A stretch of DNA of 64,000 nucleotides, taken from assembly GCA_051881695.1 (NCBI GenBank), contig JBJEQJ010000040.1, positions 1-64,000 of the forward strand, written 5' to 3'. The notes beneath the pieces were generated by a model. That model worked only from the letters and a program-made list of their open reading frames with translations, was not told the origin of the DNA and made no database searches. The position numbers were made by a program, and so were the translations under genes. Of this stretch, positions 53,048 through 60,753 are shown one piece after another. Every line of letters starts with the position of its first letter. The stretch's first letter is position 1. This DNA comes from CAYJFG01 sp051881695 (GTDB lineage Bacteria > Bacillota > Clostridia > Oscillospirales > Acutalibacteraceae).

Positions 53048-53638
53048 ATGCTTGAATTTGAAAAAAAAACAGATAAAATTTTTACTATACCAAATATTAT
53101 TTCCTTTGTCAGAATATTAATTATAATTCCGTTTATTATCTCTTTTGTCGGCAGGCATTATTATGTTGCGGCAATAATGATTGCGTTATCCGGTCTAAGT
53201 GATATGTTTGACGGAATGATCGCAAGAAAATTTAATCAGATAACAGAGCTTGGAAAAATTCTTGACCCGATTGCAGATAAATTAACTCTTTTGGCAGTTA
53301 TACTGTGCATCGGTACGCTTGTTCCAAAAATAGTGCCGCTTGTTGCAGTGCTTGTGTTGAAAGACGTTTTAATGCTTTCGGGCGGTGCATATCTTATTAA
53401 AAGAAATATCAAGCCGCCTGCCGCAAAGTGGTACGGCAAGCTTGCAACTGTTGTTTTTTATATTTCAATGGCAACTATTGTAGCGCTGGAAATTGCTACA
53501 GGAAGTGCAAGTGATTTCGCAGTGCTTACAACTGTAATTATGCTCATTACAACAGCGGTTATGGTTTTTGCGCTGATAAAATATGCGATAATATTTTTCG
53601 CTCTTTTAAAGGAGCAGAAAAACAACAACGAAGGTTAA
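53048..53638 (+). CDS. pgsA: CDP-diacylglycerol-glycerol-3-phosphate phosphatidyltransferase
   Basis: The 196-residue membrane enzyme makes phosphatidylglycerol phosphate. The CDP-alcohol phosphotransferase motif is intact: DMFDGMIARKFNQITELGKI continues with LDPIADK, giving DG-x2-AR-x8-G-x3-D-x3-D. Five or six helices follow. The best start is ATG 53048 (MLEFEKKTDKIFTIPNII); agaggag lies about 14 bp upstream. A related cardiolipin or phosphatidylserine enzyme is less likely. Confidence 0.88.
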   Translation: MLEFEKKTDKIFTIPNIISFVRILIIIPFIISFVGRHYYVAAIMIALSGLSDMFDGMIARKFNQITELGKILDPIADKLTLLAVILCIGTLVPKIVPLVAVLVLKDVLMLSGGAYLIKRNIKPPAAKWYGKLATVVFYISMATIVALEIATGSASDFAVLTTVIMLITTAVMVFALIKYAIIFFALLKEQKNNNEG

Positions 53639-53660
53639 TTAGAAAAAAGGAGAAAAAATT

Positions 53661-55994
53661 ATGTTATGTTGCAGATGCAAAAAAAGACCGGCAGTCGTTT
53701 TTGTAGCCACAAACGCAGAGAGCGACTCTAAGGGTTACTGCCTTACCTGTGCTAAGGAGCTTGGGATAAAGCCGGTTACAGATATAATGGAGAAAATGGG
53801 TATTTCGGAGGATGACCTTGACGCAGTACAGGAGCAGATGGATTCTCTTATGGCTATGAGTGAAAACGGAGAGATACCCGGCTTTGCCGAAATGATGGGA
53901 GCAGATATGCAGCCATCTGACGATGAAGACGGGGACGAGGACGGCGCTTTTTCACCGGGCGGAGCGCCTACATTCCCGCTGTTTAAAAACCTTTTTACAC
54001 AGAATAATCCGGAAGCTTCCGATGCAAAAAATCAATCCGGAAAGCAAAACAAAAAGAACAGGAAAAACGATAAAGTGCCTAAGCGCAAGCATATTGACGC
54101 ATACTGCTATGATTTAACAAAAAAAGCACGCTCAGGCAAAATGGATGTTGTAATCGGCAGAGATAAGGAAATAGCAAGAGTAATACAAATTCTCTCAAGG
54201 CGTTCAAAGAATAACCCTTGCTTAATCGGCGAGCCGGGCGTAGGTAAAACTGCAATAGCGGAAGGCTTGGCGTTAAGAATTGCACAGGGCAATGTTCCTC
54301 AAAGACTTAAAAATAAAGAGGTGCATCTGCTGGATCTGACTGCGCTTATTGCAGGTACACAGTTCAGGGGTCAGTTTGAAAGCCGTATTAAGGGACTAAC
54401 CGAAGAGGTTAAAGCGGCAGGCAATATAATACTGTTTATAGACGAGGTTCATAACCTTGTCGGTACAGGCGATTCCGAGGGAACAATGAACGCCGCAAAT
54501 ATCTTGAAACCATCGCTTTCAAGAGGTGAAATTCAGGTTATCGGTGCCACCACCTTTAACGAATACAGAAAATATATCGAAAAGGACGCAGCGCTTGAAA
54601 GACGTTTCCAGCCTGTTACAATCACAGAACCGTCTATTAAGGATGCAATAGAGGTTTTAAACGGAGTTAAGGGTTATTACGAGGCACACCACAGAGTAAA
54701 GGTTGACGAAATGATAATACGCCGTGCCGTAGTTCTTTCGGAAAGATATATTACAGACCGCTTTTTGCCGGACAAGGCGATAGACCTGCTTGATGAGGCG
54801 TGCGCCTGTGCAGCGCTGCGTAATAAAAGCATGGAAAAATACGATAAGCTCATTGAGGAAAAGAATGCATTACAGCTCAAAAGCGATGAAATATCTGTTG
54901 ATCCCGAAAATATAGATTACGAGGCACTTGCAAAGGTAAAGGAAGAGCTTTCAAAGGTTGAAAACAGCATAAAGAGAATAGAGAAAAAAGCCCTAAATTC
55001 TCATGTGGAGGAATCCGATATTGCTCACGTTATTGAGCTTTGGACAGGTATTCCGGCATCCAGAGTGCAGGAAAACGAGCTTAACAAGCTTGCAGATTTA
55101 GAGGAAAAGCTGAAAAAGAGCATAATAGGTCAGGACGAGGCGGTAGCGGCAGTTTCTGCGGCAATCAGGCGCAGCCGTGTGCAAATTAGCCCCAGAAGAA
55201 GACCTGCTTCATTTATTTTCGTAGGACCAACCGGCGTTGGTAAAACAGAGCTTGTAAAGGTGCTTTCCGAGGAATTGTTTGATACACCTGAAACACTTAT
55301 TAGGCTCGATATGTCAGAATTTATGGAAAAACACTCCGTTTCTAAAATCATAGGAGCGCCTCCGGGATATGTCGGCTATGACGAGGCAGGACAGGTGACG
55401 GAAAAGGTAAGAAGACGTCCGTATTCGGTGCTTTTATTTGACGAGATTGAAAAGGCGCATCCCGATGTTATGAACATACTTCTGCAAATTCTTGACGAAG
55501 GAAAACTGACGGATGCTCACGGAAGAAACGTTAATTTTGAAAATACGGTAATTATAATGACGTCAAATGCGGGTAGTAATAAAAAAGAGGGACTTATCGG
55601 CTTTGGCAAAACAGAGGGAGAGCTTAAAAAGGAAAAGGCTAAAAAAGCGCTTTCAGAGTTTTTACGTCCTGAATTTTTAGCACGAATTGACGAGATAATA
55701 GTGTTTAATTCTCTTACTGATGATAATCTTGTAGATATAGCAAGGCTTATGCTCGGCGAATATGTGGCAACTCTTGATGAAAAGGGCATTAAATTCACAT
55801 TTGACGACAAGGCGGCAAACTTCCTTGCTCAGCAGGCAAAAGGCGGCGCAAGCGGAGCAAGAGACCTGCGCAATATCATTCGCAAAAAAGCGGAGGATGC
55901 TATTGCTTCGGCTATGATCAGTGCAAGAGAGGGAGAGATTACCGCAATTAATCTTACTGCTTCAGACGATGATATAGTGCTGCAAATACTGTAA
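53661..55994 (+). CDS. clpE: ClpE-type Clp ATPase with N-terminal zinc finger
   Basis: The 777-residue Hsp100 unfoldase has an N-terminal zinc finger (C3-x2-C6 and C27-x2-C30) in place of the Clp_N repeat domain, as in ClpE. An acidic low-complexity linker (about 85-150) follows. The first AAA module has Walker A GEPGVGKTA (190-198) and the second GPTGVGKTE (522-530). A coiled middle insert (about 390-450) lies between them. It probably feeds substrates to ClpP or refolds aggregates. No CtsR gene is adjacent and no CtsR box was noticed. A ClpC-like assignment is the alternative. Confidence 0.85.
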   Translation: MLCCRCKKRPAVVFVATNAESDSKGYCLTCAKELGIKPVTDIMEKMGISEDDLDAVQEQMDSLMAMSENGEIPGFAEMMGADMQPSDDEDGDEDGAFSPGGAPTFPLFKNLFTQNNPEASDAKNQSGKQNKKNRKNDKVPKRKHIDAYCYDLTKKARSGKMDVVIGRDKEIARVIQILSRRSKNNPCLIGEPGVGKTAIAEGLALRIAQGNVPQRLKNKEVHLLDLTALIAGTQFRGQFESRIKGLTEEVKAAGNIILFIDEVHNLVGTGDSEGTMNAANILKPSLSRGEIQVIGATTFNEYRKYIEKDAALERRFQPVTITEPSIKDAIEVLNGVKGYYEAHHRVKVDEMIIRRAVVLSERYITDRFLPDKAIDLLDEACACAALRNKSMEKYDKLIEEKNALQLKSDEISVDPENIDYEALAKVKEELSKVENSIKRIEKKALNSHVEESDIAHVIELWTGIPASRVQENELNKLADLEEKLKKSIIGQDEAVAAVSAAIRRSRVQISPRRRPASFIFVGPTGVGKTELVKVLSEELFDTPETLIRLDMSEFMEKHSVSKIIGAPPGYVGYDEAGQVTEKVRRRPYSVLLFDEIEKAHPDVMNILLQILDEGKLTDAHGRNVNFENTVIIMTSNAGSNKKEGLIGFGKTEGELKKEKAKKALSEFLRPEFLARIDEIIVFNSLTDDNLVDIARLMLGEYVATLDEKGIKFTFDDKAANFLAQQAKGGASGARDLRNIIRKKAEDAIASAMISAREGEITAINLTASDDDIVLQIL

Positions 55995-56069
55995 ATTTAA
56001 TTGTGCTGACAATTCAAAATTTATAATTTATAATATTGTCTGAGCAGTGGAAAAATTTATTTTAAATAC

Positions 56070-56098
56070 TTGACAACGCGGCGGATATATGTTAATAT
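56070..56098 (+). promoter_or_regulatory. Promoter of the tRNA cluster
   Basis: TTGACA at 56070-56075 and TAATAT at 56093-56098 (17-bp spacer), with TATAAT also overlapping at 56096-56101. It lies about 30 bp before tRNA-Gly. Confidence 0.7.
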
Positions 56099-56129
56099 AA
56101 TATCCGTCGCGTGAGAGAAGACAAAATCT

Positions 56130-56203
56130 GCGGATGTAGTTTAGTGGTAGAACTTCAGCCTTCCAAGCTGATCGTGTGGGTTCGATTCCCATCATCCGCT
56201 CCA
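56130..56203 (+). tRNA. tRNA-Gly (anticodon TCC)
   Basis: Acceptor gcggatg pairs with catccgc. The anticodon arm cagc-cttccaa-gctg displays TCC. The T-arm is gggttcgattccc. CCA is encoded at 56201-56203. Confidence 0.97.
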
Positions 56204-56231
56204 TATATTTACCTTTTGTAAATATACTTTT

Positions 56232-56308
56232 GTGCCAATAGCTCAGCTGGATAGAGCAACTGCCTTCTAAGCAGTAGGTCAGGGGTTCGAGTCCCTTTTG
56301 GCACGCCA
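56232..56308 (+). tRNA. tRNA-Arg (anticodon TCT)
   Basis: Acceptor gtgccaa pairs with ttggcac. The anticodon arm ctgc-cttctaa-gcag displays TCT. CCA is encoded at the end. A hairpin aatggtg...caccatt (56310-56346) separates it from tRNA-His. Confidence 0.97.
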
Positions 56309-56351
56309 AAATGGTGAGCCGAGCTTTAAAAGCTTTGCGCACCATTATATG

Positions 56352-56428
56352 GTGGGTATAGCTTAGTTGGTTAAAGCGCCAGTTTGTGGCACTGGAGACC
56401 GTCGGTTCGAATCCGACTATCCACCCCA
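56352..56428 (+). tRNA. tRNA-His (anticodon GTG)
   Basis: Acceptor gtgggta pairs with tatccac, with an extra G at 56351 facing C at 56425 (the histidine G-1 identity element). The anticodon arm ccagt-ttgtggc-actgg displays GTG. CCA is encoded. Confidence 0.97.
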
Positions 56429-56431
56429 TAT

Positions 56432-56507
56432 GATCCATTAGCTCAGTTGGCAGAGCACTTGACTTTTAATCAAGGTGTCCGGAGTTCGAATCTCCGATGG
56501 ATCACCA
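56432..56507 (+). tRNA. tRNA-Lys (anticodon TTT)
   Basis: Acceptor gatccat pairs with atggatc. The anticodon arm ttga-cttttaa-tcaa displays TTT. CCA is encoded at 56505-56507. Confidence 0.97.
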
Positions 56508-56508
56508 C

Positions 56509-56542
56509 TTAAGCGGACAGGCTGTTGTTCTTGTCCGCTTAA
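56509..56542 (+). terminator. Palindromic hairpin between tRNA-Lys and tRNA-Gln
   Basis: ttaagcggaca (56509-56519) pairs perfectly with tgtccgcttaa (56532-56542). There is no T run, so it may be a processing stem or a weak terminator. Confidence 0.5.
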
Positions 56543-56677
56543 ATTAAATAACAACGGTAAATAATTAATTATCGGCAAAGCTTTGAAGAAAATCATTCCT
56601 TAAATTATTGCTTTTAGGCAAACGCTTATAAGCTTGTTATTCTTTGTTAATGCCTGCTGATTTTACCGTTTATATAT

Positions 56678-56752
56678 TGGGCTATCGCCAAGCGGTAAGG
56701 CAACGGACTTTGACTCCGTCACTCGCTGGTTCAAATCCAGCTAGCCCAGCCA
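56678..56752 (+). tRNA. tRNA-Gln (anticodon TTG)
   Basis: Acceptor tgggcta pairs with tagccca. The anticodon arm acgga-ctttgac-tccgt displays TTG. CCA is encoded at 56750-56752. It is separated from tRNA-Lys by about 170 bp of AT-rich spacer. Confidence 0.97.
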
Positions 56753-56753
56753 G

Positions 56754-56816
56754 AAGTACAGTGAATTTTATGGTTTATTTTAAATCATAAAATTCGCCAT
56801 ACTTAAAGTTTTTTTC
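56754..56816 (+). terminator. Intrinsic terminator of the tRNA cluster
   Basis: aagtacagtgaattttatg pairs with cataaaattcgccatactt around an AT loop, followed by gttttttt to 56815. Confidence 0.85.
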
Positions 56817-57170
56817 ACAGTACAGACTATTCTTTACCTTGCCGACAGGTGGGGCAGCGCATTTGCGGTGTAGACCTAAACACAGACGTTTCACAACGAT
56901 GTGTTACCTCTTTAAATTATTCCGACAGTATTAATCAGGATTTACGTTCACTAAATCCTTACCCGGTACCTCGATGGTAGCAACTAAGTGTTGGTTAGTT
57001 GGCTCGCTCTTCGGTCCACAAGCGTCTCACGACGTGATGTTAGGAAACTCTATTTAAAGAGCACTCTGACTGCAAGCGCATCAGAGGTCATCGCGCATTT
57101 AATCAGCGTTAACTGCACTGTTATCAAGGTAGTTTGTATTTTTCATCTGTACTGCTATTCAATTTGTATC
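56817..57170 (-). ncRNA. Hairpin-rich non-coding region beside the tRNA cluster (distal part)
   Basis: About 350 bp without a credible gene but full of stems: aacaca-gacgtt-tcac-aacga-tgtgtt (56878-56904), aggattta/taaatcct (56938-56959), caactaa/ttagttg (56981-57001), and ctctga-ctgc-aagc-gca-tcagag (57064-57087). It is GC-richer than its flanks. It lies downstream of the 57.17-57.36 kb RNA on the minus strand. Together they could form one RNA of about 545 nt. The size and tRNA-side position recall large ornate RNAs such as ROOL and GOLLD, but I see no motif that proves membership. The hairpins would also form on the plus strand. Confidence 0.45.
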
Positions 57171-57220
57171 ACAAAAAATAATACCCGTGCTCAGGCTGTC
57201 ACCAAAAGAGTACGAGTATT
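57171..57220 (-). terminator. Minus-strand terminator-like hairpin inside the RNA region
   Basis: On the minus strand aatactcgtactc (57220-57208) pairs with gagcacgggtatt (57192-57180) with one mismatch, followed by attttttg. It may end the 190-nt RNA or be a helix of a longer one. Confidence 0.6.
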
Positions 57221-57248
57221 GACAAATGTATTCCAAATGCGATACAAT
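57219..57248 (+). promoter_or_regulatory. Possible plus-strand promoter inside the RNA region
   Basis: TTGACA at 57219-57224 and TACAAT at 57243-57248 with an 18-bp spacer. Its transcript would be antisense to the 190-nt RNA and could end at the terminator at 57453. Confidence 0.4.
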
Positions 57249-57365
57249 TAATACCGCAATAATGGCGTTCACAAGTCATAGAGTAGGCTTTTACTCTTAT
57301 GGCGCAAGGCTGTTTATAGTTCCCGCTATTTACAGCCTGTGGGCGTTATTTTTTATGCTATAATT

Positions 57366-57394
57366 ATTTTATCACAACTGACAGCTTTTGTCAA
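57366..57394 (-). promoter_or_regulatory. Consensus minus-strand promoter of the structured RNA
   Basis: On the minus strand TTGACA (57394-57389) and TAAAAT (57371-57366) are 17 bp apart. The -35 box begins an inverted repeat TTGACA-N5-TGTCAG. Confidence 0.75.
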
Positions 57395-57452
57395 TTGTAT
57401 TATAATTTTTTTGTAAATATATTATTTGTTATTTGTTACAAGTAATTTTAAG

Positions 57453-57486
57453 GCTACTCTGTAAAGAGTAGCTTTTTATTTTTTTA
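57453..57486 (+). terminator. Intrinsic terminator, plus strand
   Basis: gctactct (57453-57460), loop gtaa, agagtagc (57465-57472), then tttttatttttttt. No plus-strand gene lies upstream, so it may end an antisense RNA. Confidence 0.8.
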
Positions 57487-57505
57487 TGTTTCTTTTGAAA
57501 GATGC

Positions 57506-57534
57506 TTGACAGATTATGTCAAACGATTTATAAT
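57506..57534 (+). promoter_or_regulatory. Consensus promoter of the 57.6-kb lipoprotein gene
   Basis: TTGACA at 57506-57511 and TATAAT at 57529-57534, 17 bp apart. The -35 starts the inverted repeat TTGACA-N5-TGTCAA, like the promoter at 57366-57394. Confidence 0.8.
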
Positions 57535-57593
57535 TTTTATATCAAATTTTATTAATGCATAGTTTATTGATTTAAAAAGGAGTGCTAATATTT

Positions 57594-58451
57594 ATGAAAA
57601 CAAAAGTAAAAAACATATCATTATTAATTTTATTTTTAATTGCCGCACTATTTATTTCCTCCTTTTTTTCTTCCTGTGGGGAGACAACAGAGGAGCTAGA
57701 CCCTTTTAACGGACTGAAAGTTATCTTTGAAGGTATATCTACGGAAGGTACAGCAATAATCAATGACACCAACTGCAATAAAATTGTAATGAAATATAAT
57801 CCAGACGGCTTCCGTGTCTTTCCGGATAAAGATTTAAAAAACGGTGACGAGGTAGAGGTATACTATGATGGGGACGAAGAAAAAGCAAAAGAAGACGGAT
57901 ATTCATTTACAAGCACAAGTAAAACATTTAAAGTATCAGGACTTAAAGAAGCTCCGAAAAGTGTTAAAAACCTTGATTTAAGCGAACTCAATAAGAAAAT
58001 GAGAGAGTATCTTCACTTGTTCTTAAGTAACTACGGTGCAGATTATTTCCCGTCTCTTGAACATTTGGCAGTTGAATTTGAAGAACCGTATTATATAGAT
58101 AGCACTGATTTTGACTATAAAGCAATAAATGAGATTGCTTATTATATAAGCGAAAACGGTAATTCACTAAATAATATTTATGGAACTATATATAAGGTGG
58201 ATGCAACCATTAAAATAGAGGACAAGGAAAGAACTGCTTCTCTTTATTTTATAGTTTGGGTAGATAAACTTTTAACTGATAGCGGAAGGGTGATTGTACC
58301 AGATGTTGGGGATGATAATACATTTTCCGATGCTGAGTATATCGTGCAATCATGTGAAAATCCGGATGAGGCAAAAGACATATTGTTTGAGAATAAAAAT
58401 CTTTCTGTCGTAAAGGAGAAATGTGTTGTTGAAAAGTTAGAGTATAAATAA
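57594..58451 (+). CDS. Lipoprotein of unknown function
   Basis: The 285-residue lipoprotein has the lipobox FFSSC (Cys28). The start is ATG 57594, 11 bp after aaggag; a GTG at 57582 overlaps that site. The mature part begins with a beta domain (about 35-120: KVIFEGISTEGTAIIND, NPDGFRVFPDKDLKNGDEVEVYY) followed by a helical and mixed domain with EELNKKMREYLHLFLSNYG-type content and ASLYFIVWVDKLL. No family recognised with confidence. It has a strong own promoter and lies between the structured RNA and an Mrr-like nuclease. Confidence 0.7.
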   Translation: MKTKVKNISLLILFLIAALFISSFFSSCGETTEELDPFNGLKVIFEGISTEGTAIINDTNCNKIVMKYNPDGFRVFPDKDLKNGDEVEVYYDGDEEKAKEDGYSFTSTSKTFKVSGLKEAPKSVKNLDLSELNKKMREYLHLFLSNYGADYFPSLEHLAVEFEEPYYIDSTDFDYKAINEIAYYISENGNSLNNIYGTIYKVDATIKIEDKERTASLYFIVWVDKLLTDSGRVIVPDVGDDNTFSDAEYIVQSCENPDEAKDILFENKNLSVVKEKCVVEKLEYK

Positions 58452-58650
58452 TCTTTTAATGAAGTAAGTTAACAGCGAATTTCAATATATTTTAATCACT
58501 CCGTCAGGAAGAAAAAAGAGGAATAAAAACAGAATAAAACATTATATTGCACGCTCTGAGTGAAAATATTACACTGCGAGGCGGCGATTTTGAGAGTACA
58601 GCAAAAAATGTAAAGGAATGATTTTATGAGGGTATTAAAAAAAGAGCAAG

Positions 58651-59262
58651 TTGTTAAAGATTAACGAGTTATGCCGGCAGCAGGACGTTGATAGAGCGAT
58701 GCTAAAAACACTTCTTAATGTTGATACTATAAACGCTGGTTTGCCGTCTAATATAAAAGGACAAGAATTTGAGTGGTTTCTATATTACTTATTTCTGCAC
58801 GCAGGATATAAGGTTTATAAATTGTCACAAGAGGGTAGAGATGATGATAAAAAGGATTTAATAATAGAACTTGATGGAACTAAAATTGCCATCCAGTCAA
58901 AAAATTATAGATTAGACGGCACTAACATCGTGGATAAGGATATAGTTACAAGTTTTGCCGGTGCTATAGAAGGTGAAGACGATATTAGCTGCGGAGTAGT
59001 TATAACAACTCATTTTTTTACCCAGAATGCGATAGAGTGGTGCAAACGTAAAGAAGGAAAGCCAATAAAACTCATTGACAGAAAAAAGCTGCCATTGCTG
59101 ATTGCAAAACTTTATCCTGAGCTATTGGCAGCAGCGTACTACGAAAAAGATACTGCCGATATGGGAAGATGTAAAAAATGCGGTAGTATAACAATAAACA
59201 AAAATAATAAAAAAACAGGTGAAACATTTAAGGGCTGTGTTCGTTACCCCAATTGTAAGTAA
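58651..59262 (+). CDS. Mrr-like restriction endonuclease domain protein with C-terminal zinc ribbon
   Basis: The 203-residue protein has an Mrr-type PD-(D/E)xK core: KGQEFEWFLYYLFLHAGYKV, then KDLIIELDGTKIAIQSKNY with the QxK variant seen in Mrr, and CGVVITTHFFTQNAIEW. The C-terminus has four cysteines (CKKCG and GCVRYPNC), a topoisomerase-type zinc ribbon. It may cut modified or foreign DNA. The only start in frame is TTG at 58651. A short frame from ATG 58626 (MRVLKKEQVVKD) precedes it across an A-run, so a frameshift or a different start is possible. No methyltransferase is adjacent. Confidence 0.75.
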   Translation: MLKINELCRQQDVDRAMLKTLLNVDTINAGLPSNIKGQEFEWFLYYLFLHAGYKVYKLSQEGRDDDKKDLIIELDGTKIAIQSKNYRLDGTNIVDKDIVTSFAGAIEGEDDISCGVVITTHFFTQNAIEWCKRKEGKPIKLIDRKKLPLLIAKLYPELLAAAYYEKDTADMGRCKKCGSITINKNNKKTGETFKGCVRYPNCK

Positions 59263-59294
59263 AAGGATACGATATCAAAAACTTCACCCGTTTG

Positions 59295-59319
59295 AAAAGC
59301 GGAACCGGTTCCGCTTTTT
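59295..59319. terminator. Bidirectional palindromic terminator
   Basis: AAAAGCGGAACC-GGTTCCGCTTTT is a perfect 24-bp palindrome with T/A tails. It lies between the convergent Mrr-like gene (plus) and the 127-aa gene (minus). Confidence 0.85.
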
Positions 59320-59343
59320 GTAAATTTATAAACTCGTGTTATC

Positions 59344-59727
59344 TTACCTTTCCGCATCCGTTTCCACTGGCATTACAAATAAATCCAGCGGTGATACAGT
59401 GAAAACTATCCTGTCTGTAAGCATATACAGATACAAATAATCGCAGTCGTATACAGTTTTGTCGGTAAATCGCAGAGAATTATTCCGGAGCCAGAAACCG
59501 TTAATGTTCAGCCGTCCGTTGGATAGATTTACTTTTTTAAATTCATCATCGCCGGCGGTGGGGTGTTTCATCAGATGAATCTGATGCTTAAAATATTTGA
59601 CATAAAGCGTGTTTTTTATACCGTAATACGCTCGGACACACTCCAGTAGTTGAACACGACCGGGAGAGCGCAGCGGTACAGGAAGTCCGATAAAGGACTC
59701 CGCAGGTAAAGGTAAATTGGTATTCAT
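59344..59727 (-). CDS. Hypothetical protein, 127 aa
   Basis: This small protein of 127 residues (MNTNLPLPAESFIGLPVPLR) is mixed alpha/beta with a tyrosine-rich stretch YDCDYLYLYMLTDR. No domain is recognised. The ribosome binding site on the minus strand is aggaggc. It lies on the same strand as the mobile-element genes and is probably cargo or accessory to them. Confidence 0.6.
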   Translation of the reverse strand: MNTNLPLPAESFIGLPVPLRSPGRVQLLECVRAYYGIKNTLYVKYFKHQIHLMKHPTAGDDEFKKVNLSNGRLNINGFWLRNNSLRFTDKTVYDCDYLYLYMLTDRIVFTVSPLDLFVMPVETDAER

Positions 59728-59889
59728 TTTATCTTAGCCTCCTGAAATTTGAATTAAAAAAATACCGTCAGAAAGAAAAAAGATGATTGAATTAACAAGC
59801 AGGTGTGTGTGCGGTAATCTAAGCTGTTATTAAAGCAATGTCTTAGTGTGATGATAATGAGCAAAAAGTGTTTAATATTGACAATCTGC

Positions 59890-60741
59890 CTATAAAACTA
59901 AACTATCTACTCTATGTATAATTTTAATTCTCTTATTTTTTCTTCTGGTGGAAATAGTGGGTTCTATATATGACTTCCGTTTTTTAGGACTACCCCTCGA
60001 TGAAAAAGAAAAACAATTCTTTCTTTTTTGCAAAAACACTTGACAAGCACCTTTTTTAGATATAGTATAATAAATGTAGTGATTGTGGTGATTGCTACAG
60101 TGTTGTTTATTTGCTAAAGAAAAGACTGTTGGGCTCAGCTTCAGTCTTTTTCTTTTTGTAAATTTCACAGGTAAATGTAAATCAAGAAGCACATAATGGT
60201 TGTCCGAATAGCTGTTATCCTGCTTCTTGATTTTTATTTTAGCAATCAGATGAAACTGTACAAGCTCCTTTATTGTCTTGATGACAGATGAACGGCTTAT
60301 CCCAAGCTTGACGGAAATATCGTTATAGCTTTGCCAGCAGGTTTTTGTCTTCGCTTGAATGCATTTTGCAATGAATAAATACATTCTCATCTGTACCGGT
60401 GTAAGTCTGCGTTCAAAAACTTTTCTTGATATATAAAAATACCCCGTATTTTTGTCTATACGAGGCAAAATGTATATGTAGGTACTTGGATACCCTTTTT
60501 GTGTTAATTGACGCTGTGCGCCTAAAATTAAGCCTTTGCGGAGTAATTTACCTATGGCATTAGATACAGTATCTGATTTTTTGAATCCGCACTTTTTTGC
60601 AAGTGTGGATTGTTTTATTTTTACAGCAACAGCAGTGTGTGAATGTGTGTACACGCTGTAAAGTGCAGCCAAAACAGTAATTTCTGTGGCGGATAAATCA
60701 TAATTAAATATATTGTTGCTCAGCTTAAAAGTGTTGTTCAT
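59890..60741 (-). CDS. Helix-turn-helix protein of a conjugative-type element
   Basis: The 283-residue protein has two winged-helix-like regions. The first (about 10-95: LSATEITVLAALYSVY, TLAKKCGFKKSDTVSNAIGKLLRKGLI) and second (about 110-185: LTPVQMRMYLFIAKC, DISVKLGISRSSVIKTIKEL) match the HTH proteins that accompany Toprim and TopB genes in clostridial conjugative elements, where they may act in replication or control. The last 70 residues are very basic and low in complexity, beyond the usual family end, and may be read-through of a changed stop. It starts 12 bp after the Toprim gene. Confidence 0.65.
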   Translation of the reverse strand: MNNTFKLSNNIFNYDLSATEITVLAALYSVYTHSHTAVAVKIKQSTLAKKCGFKKSDTVSNAIGKLLRKGLILGAQRQLTQKGYPSTYIYILPRIDKNTGYFYISRKVFERRLTPVQMRMYLFIAKCIQAKTKTCWQSYNDISVKLGISRSSVIKTIKELVQFHLIAKIKIKKQDNSYSDNHYVLLDLHLPVKFTKRKRLKLSPTVFSLANKQHCSNHHNHYIYYTISKKGACQVFLQKRKNCFSFSSRGSPKKRKSYIEPTISTRRKNKRIKIIHRVDSLVL

Positions 60742-60753
60742 CTATATATCTTC

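Larger units (their letters stand above)
57171..57361 (-). ncRNA. Candidate minus-strand structured RNA, about 190 nt (proximal part)
   Basis: A consensus promoter starts this unit near 57361 and a terminator-like hairpin ends it near 57171. Minus-strand pairings visible are: ggctgt-aa-atag...ctat-aa-acagcc; cata-gagta/tactc-tatg; aataa/ttatt closing both; tgtat/ataca; and a distal caggctgt/acagcctg pairing that competes with the first hairpin. Mutually exclusive pairings suggest a switch or a complex fold. No open frame of note. It does not look like tmRNA, RNase P or SRP RNA. Confidence 0.55.

Noticed and set aside
56028..56438. 136-codon minus-strand frame
   Set aside because: It is the antisense of three tRNA genes; phrases such as GIEPTRSAW are classic tRNA-antisense artefacts.
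56988..57251. 87-codon plus-strand frame in the structured RNA region
   Set aside because: No ribosome binding site; it crosses several hairpins and a terminator stem.
56817..57361. Identification as tmRNA or RNase P RNA
   Set aside because: Neither strand shows their universal core motifs; a ROOL/GOLLD-type assignment is left open, not claimed.
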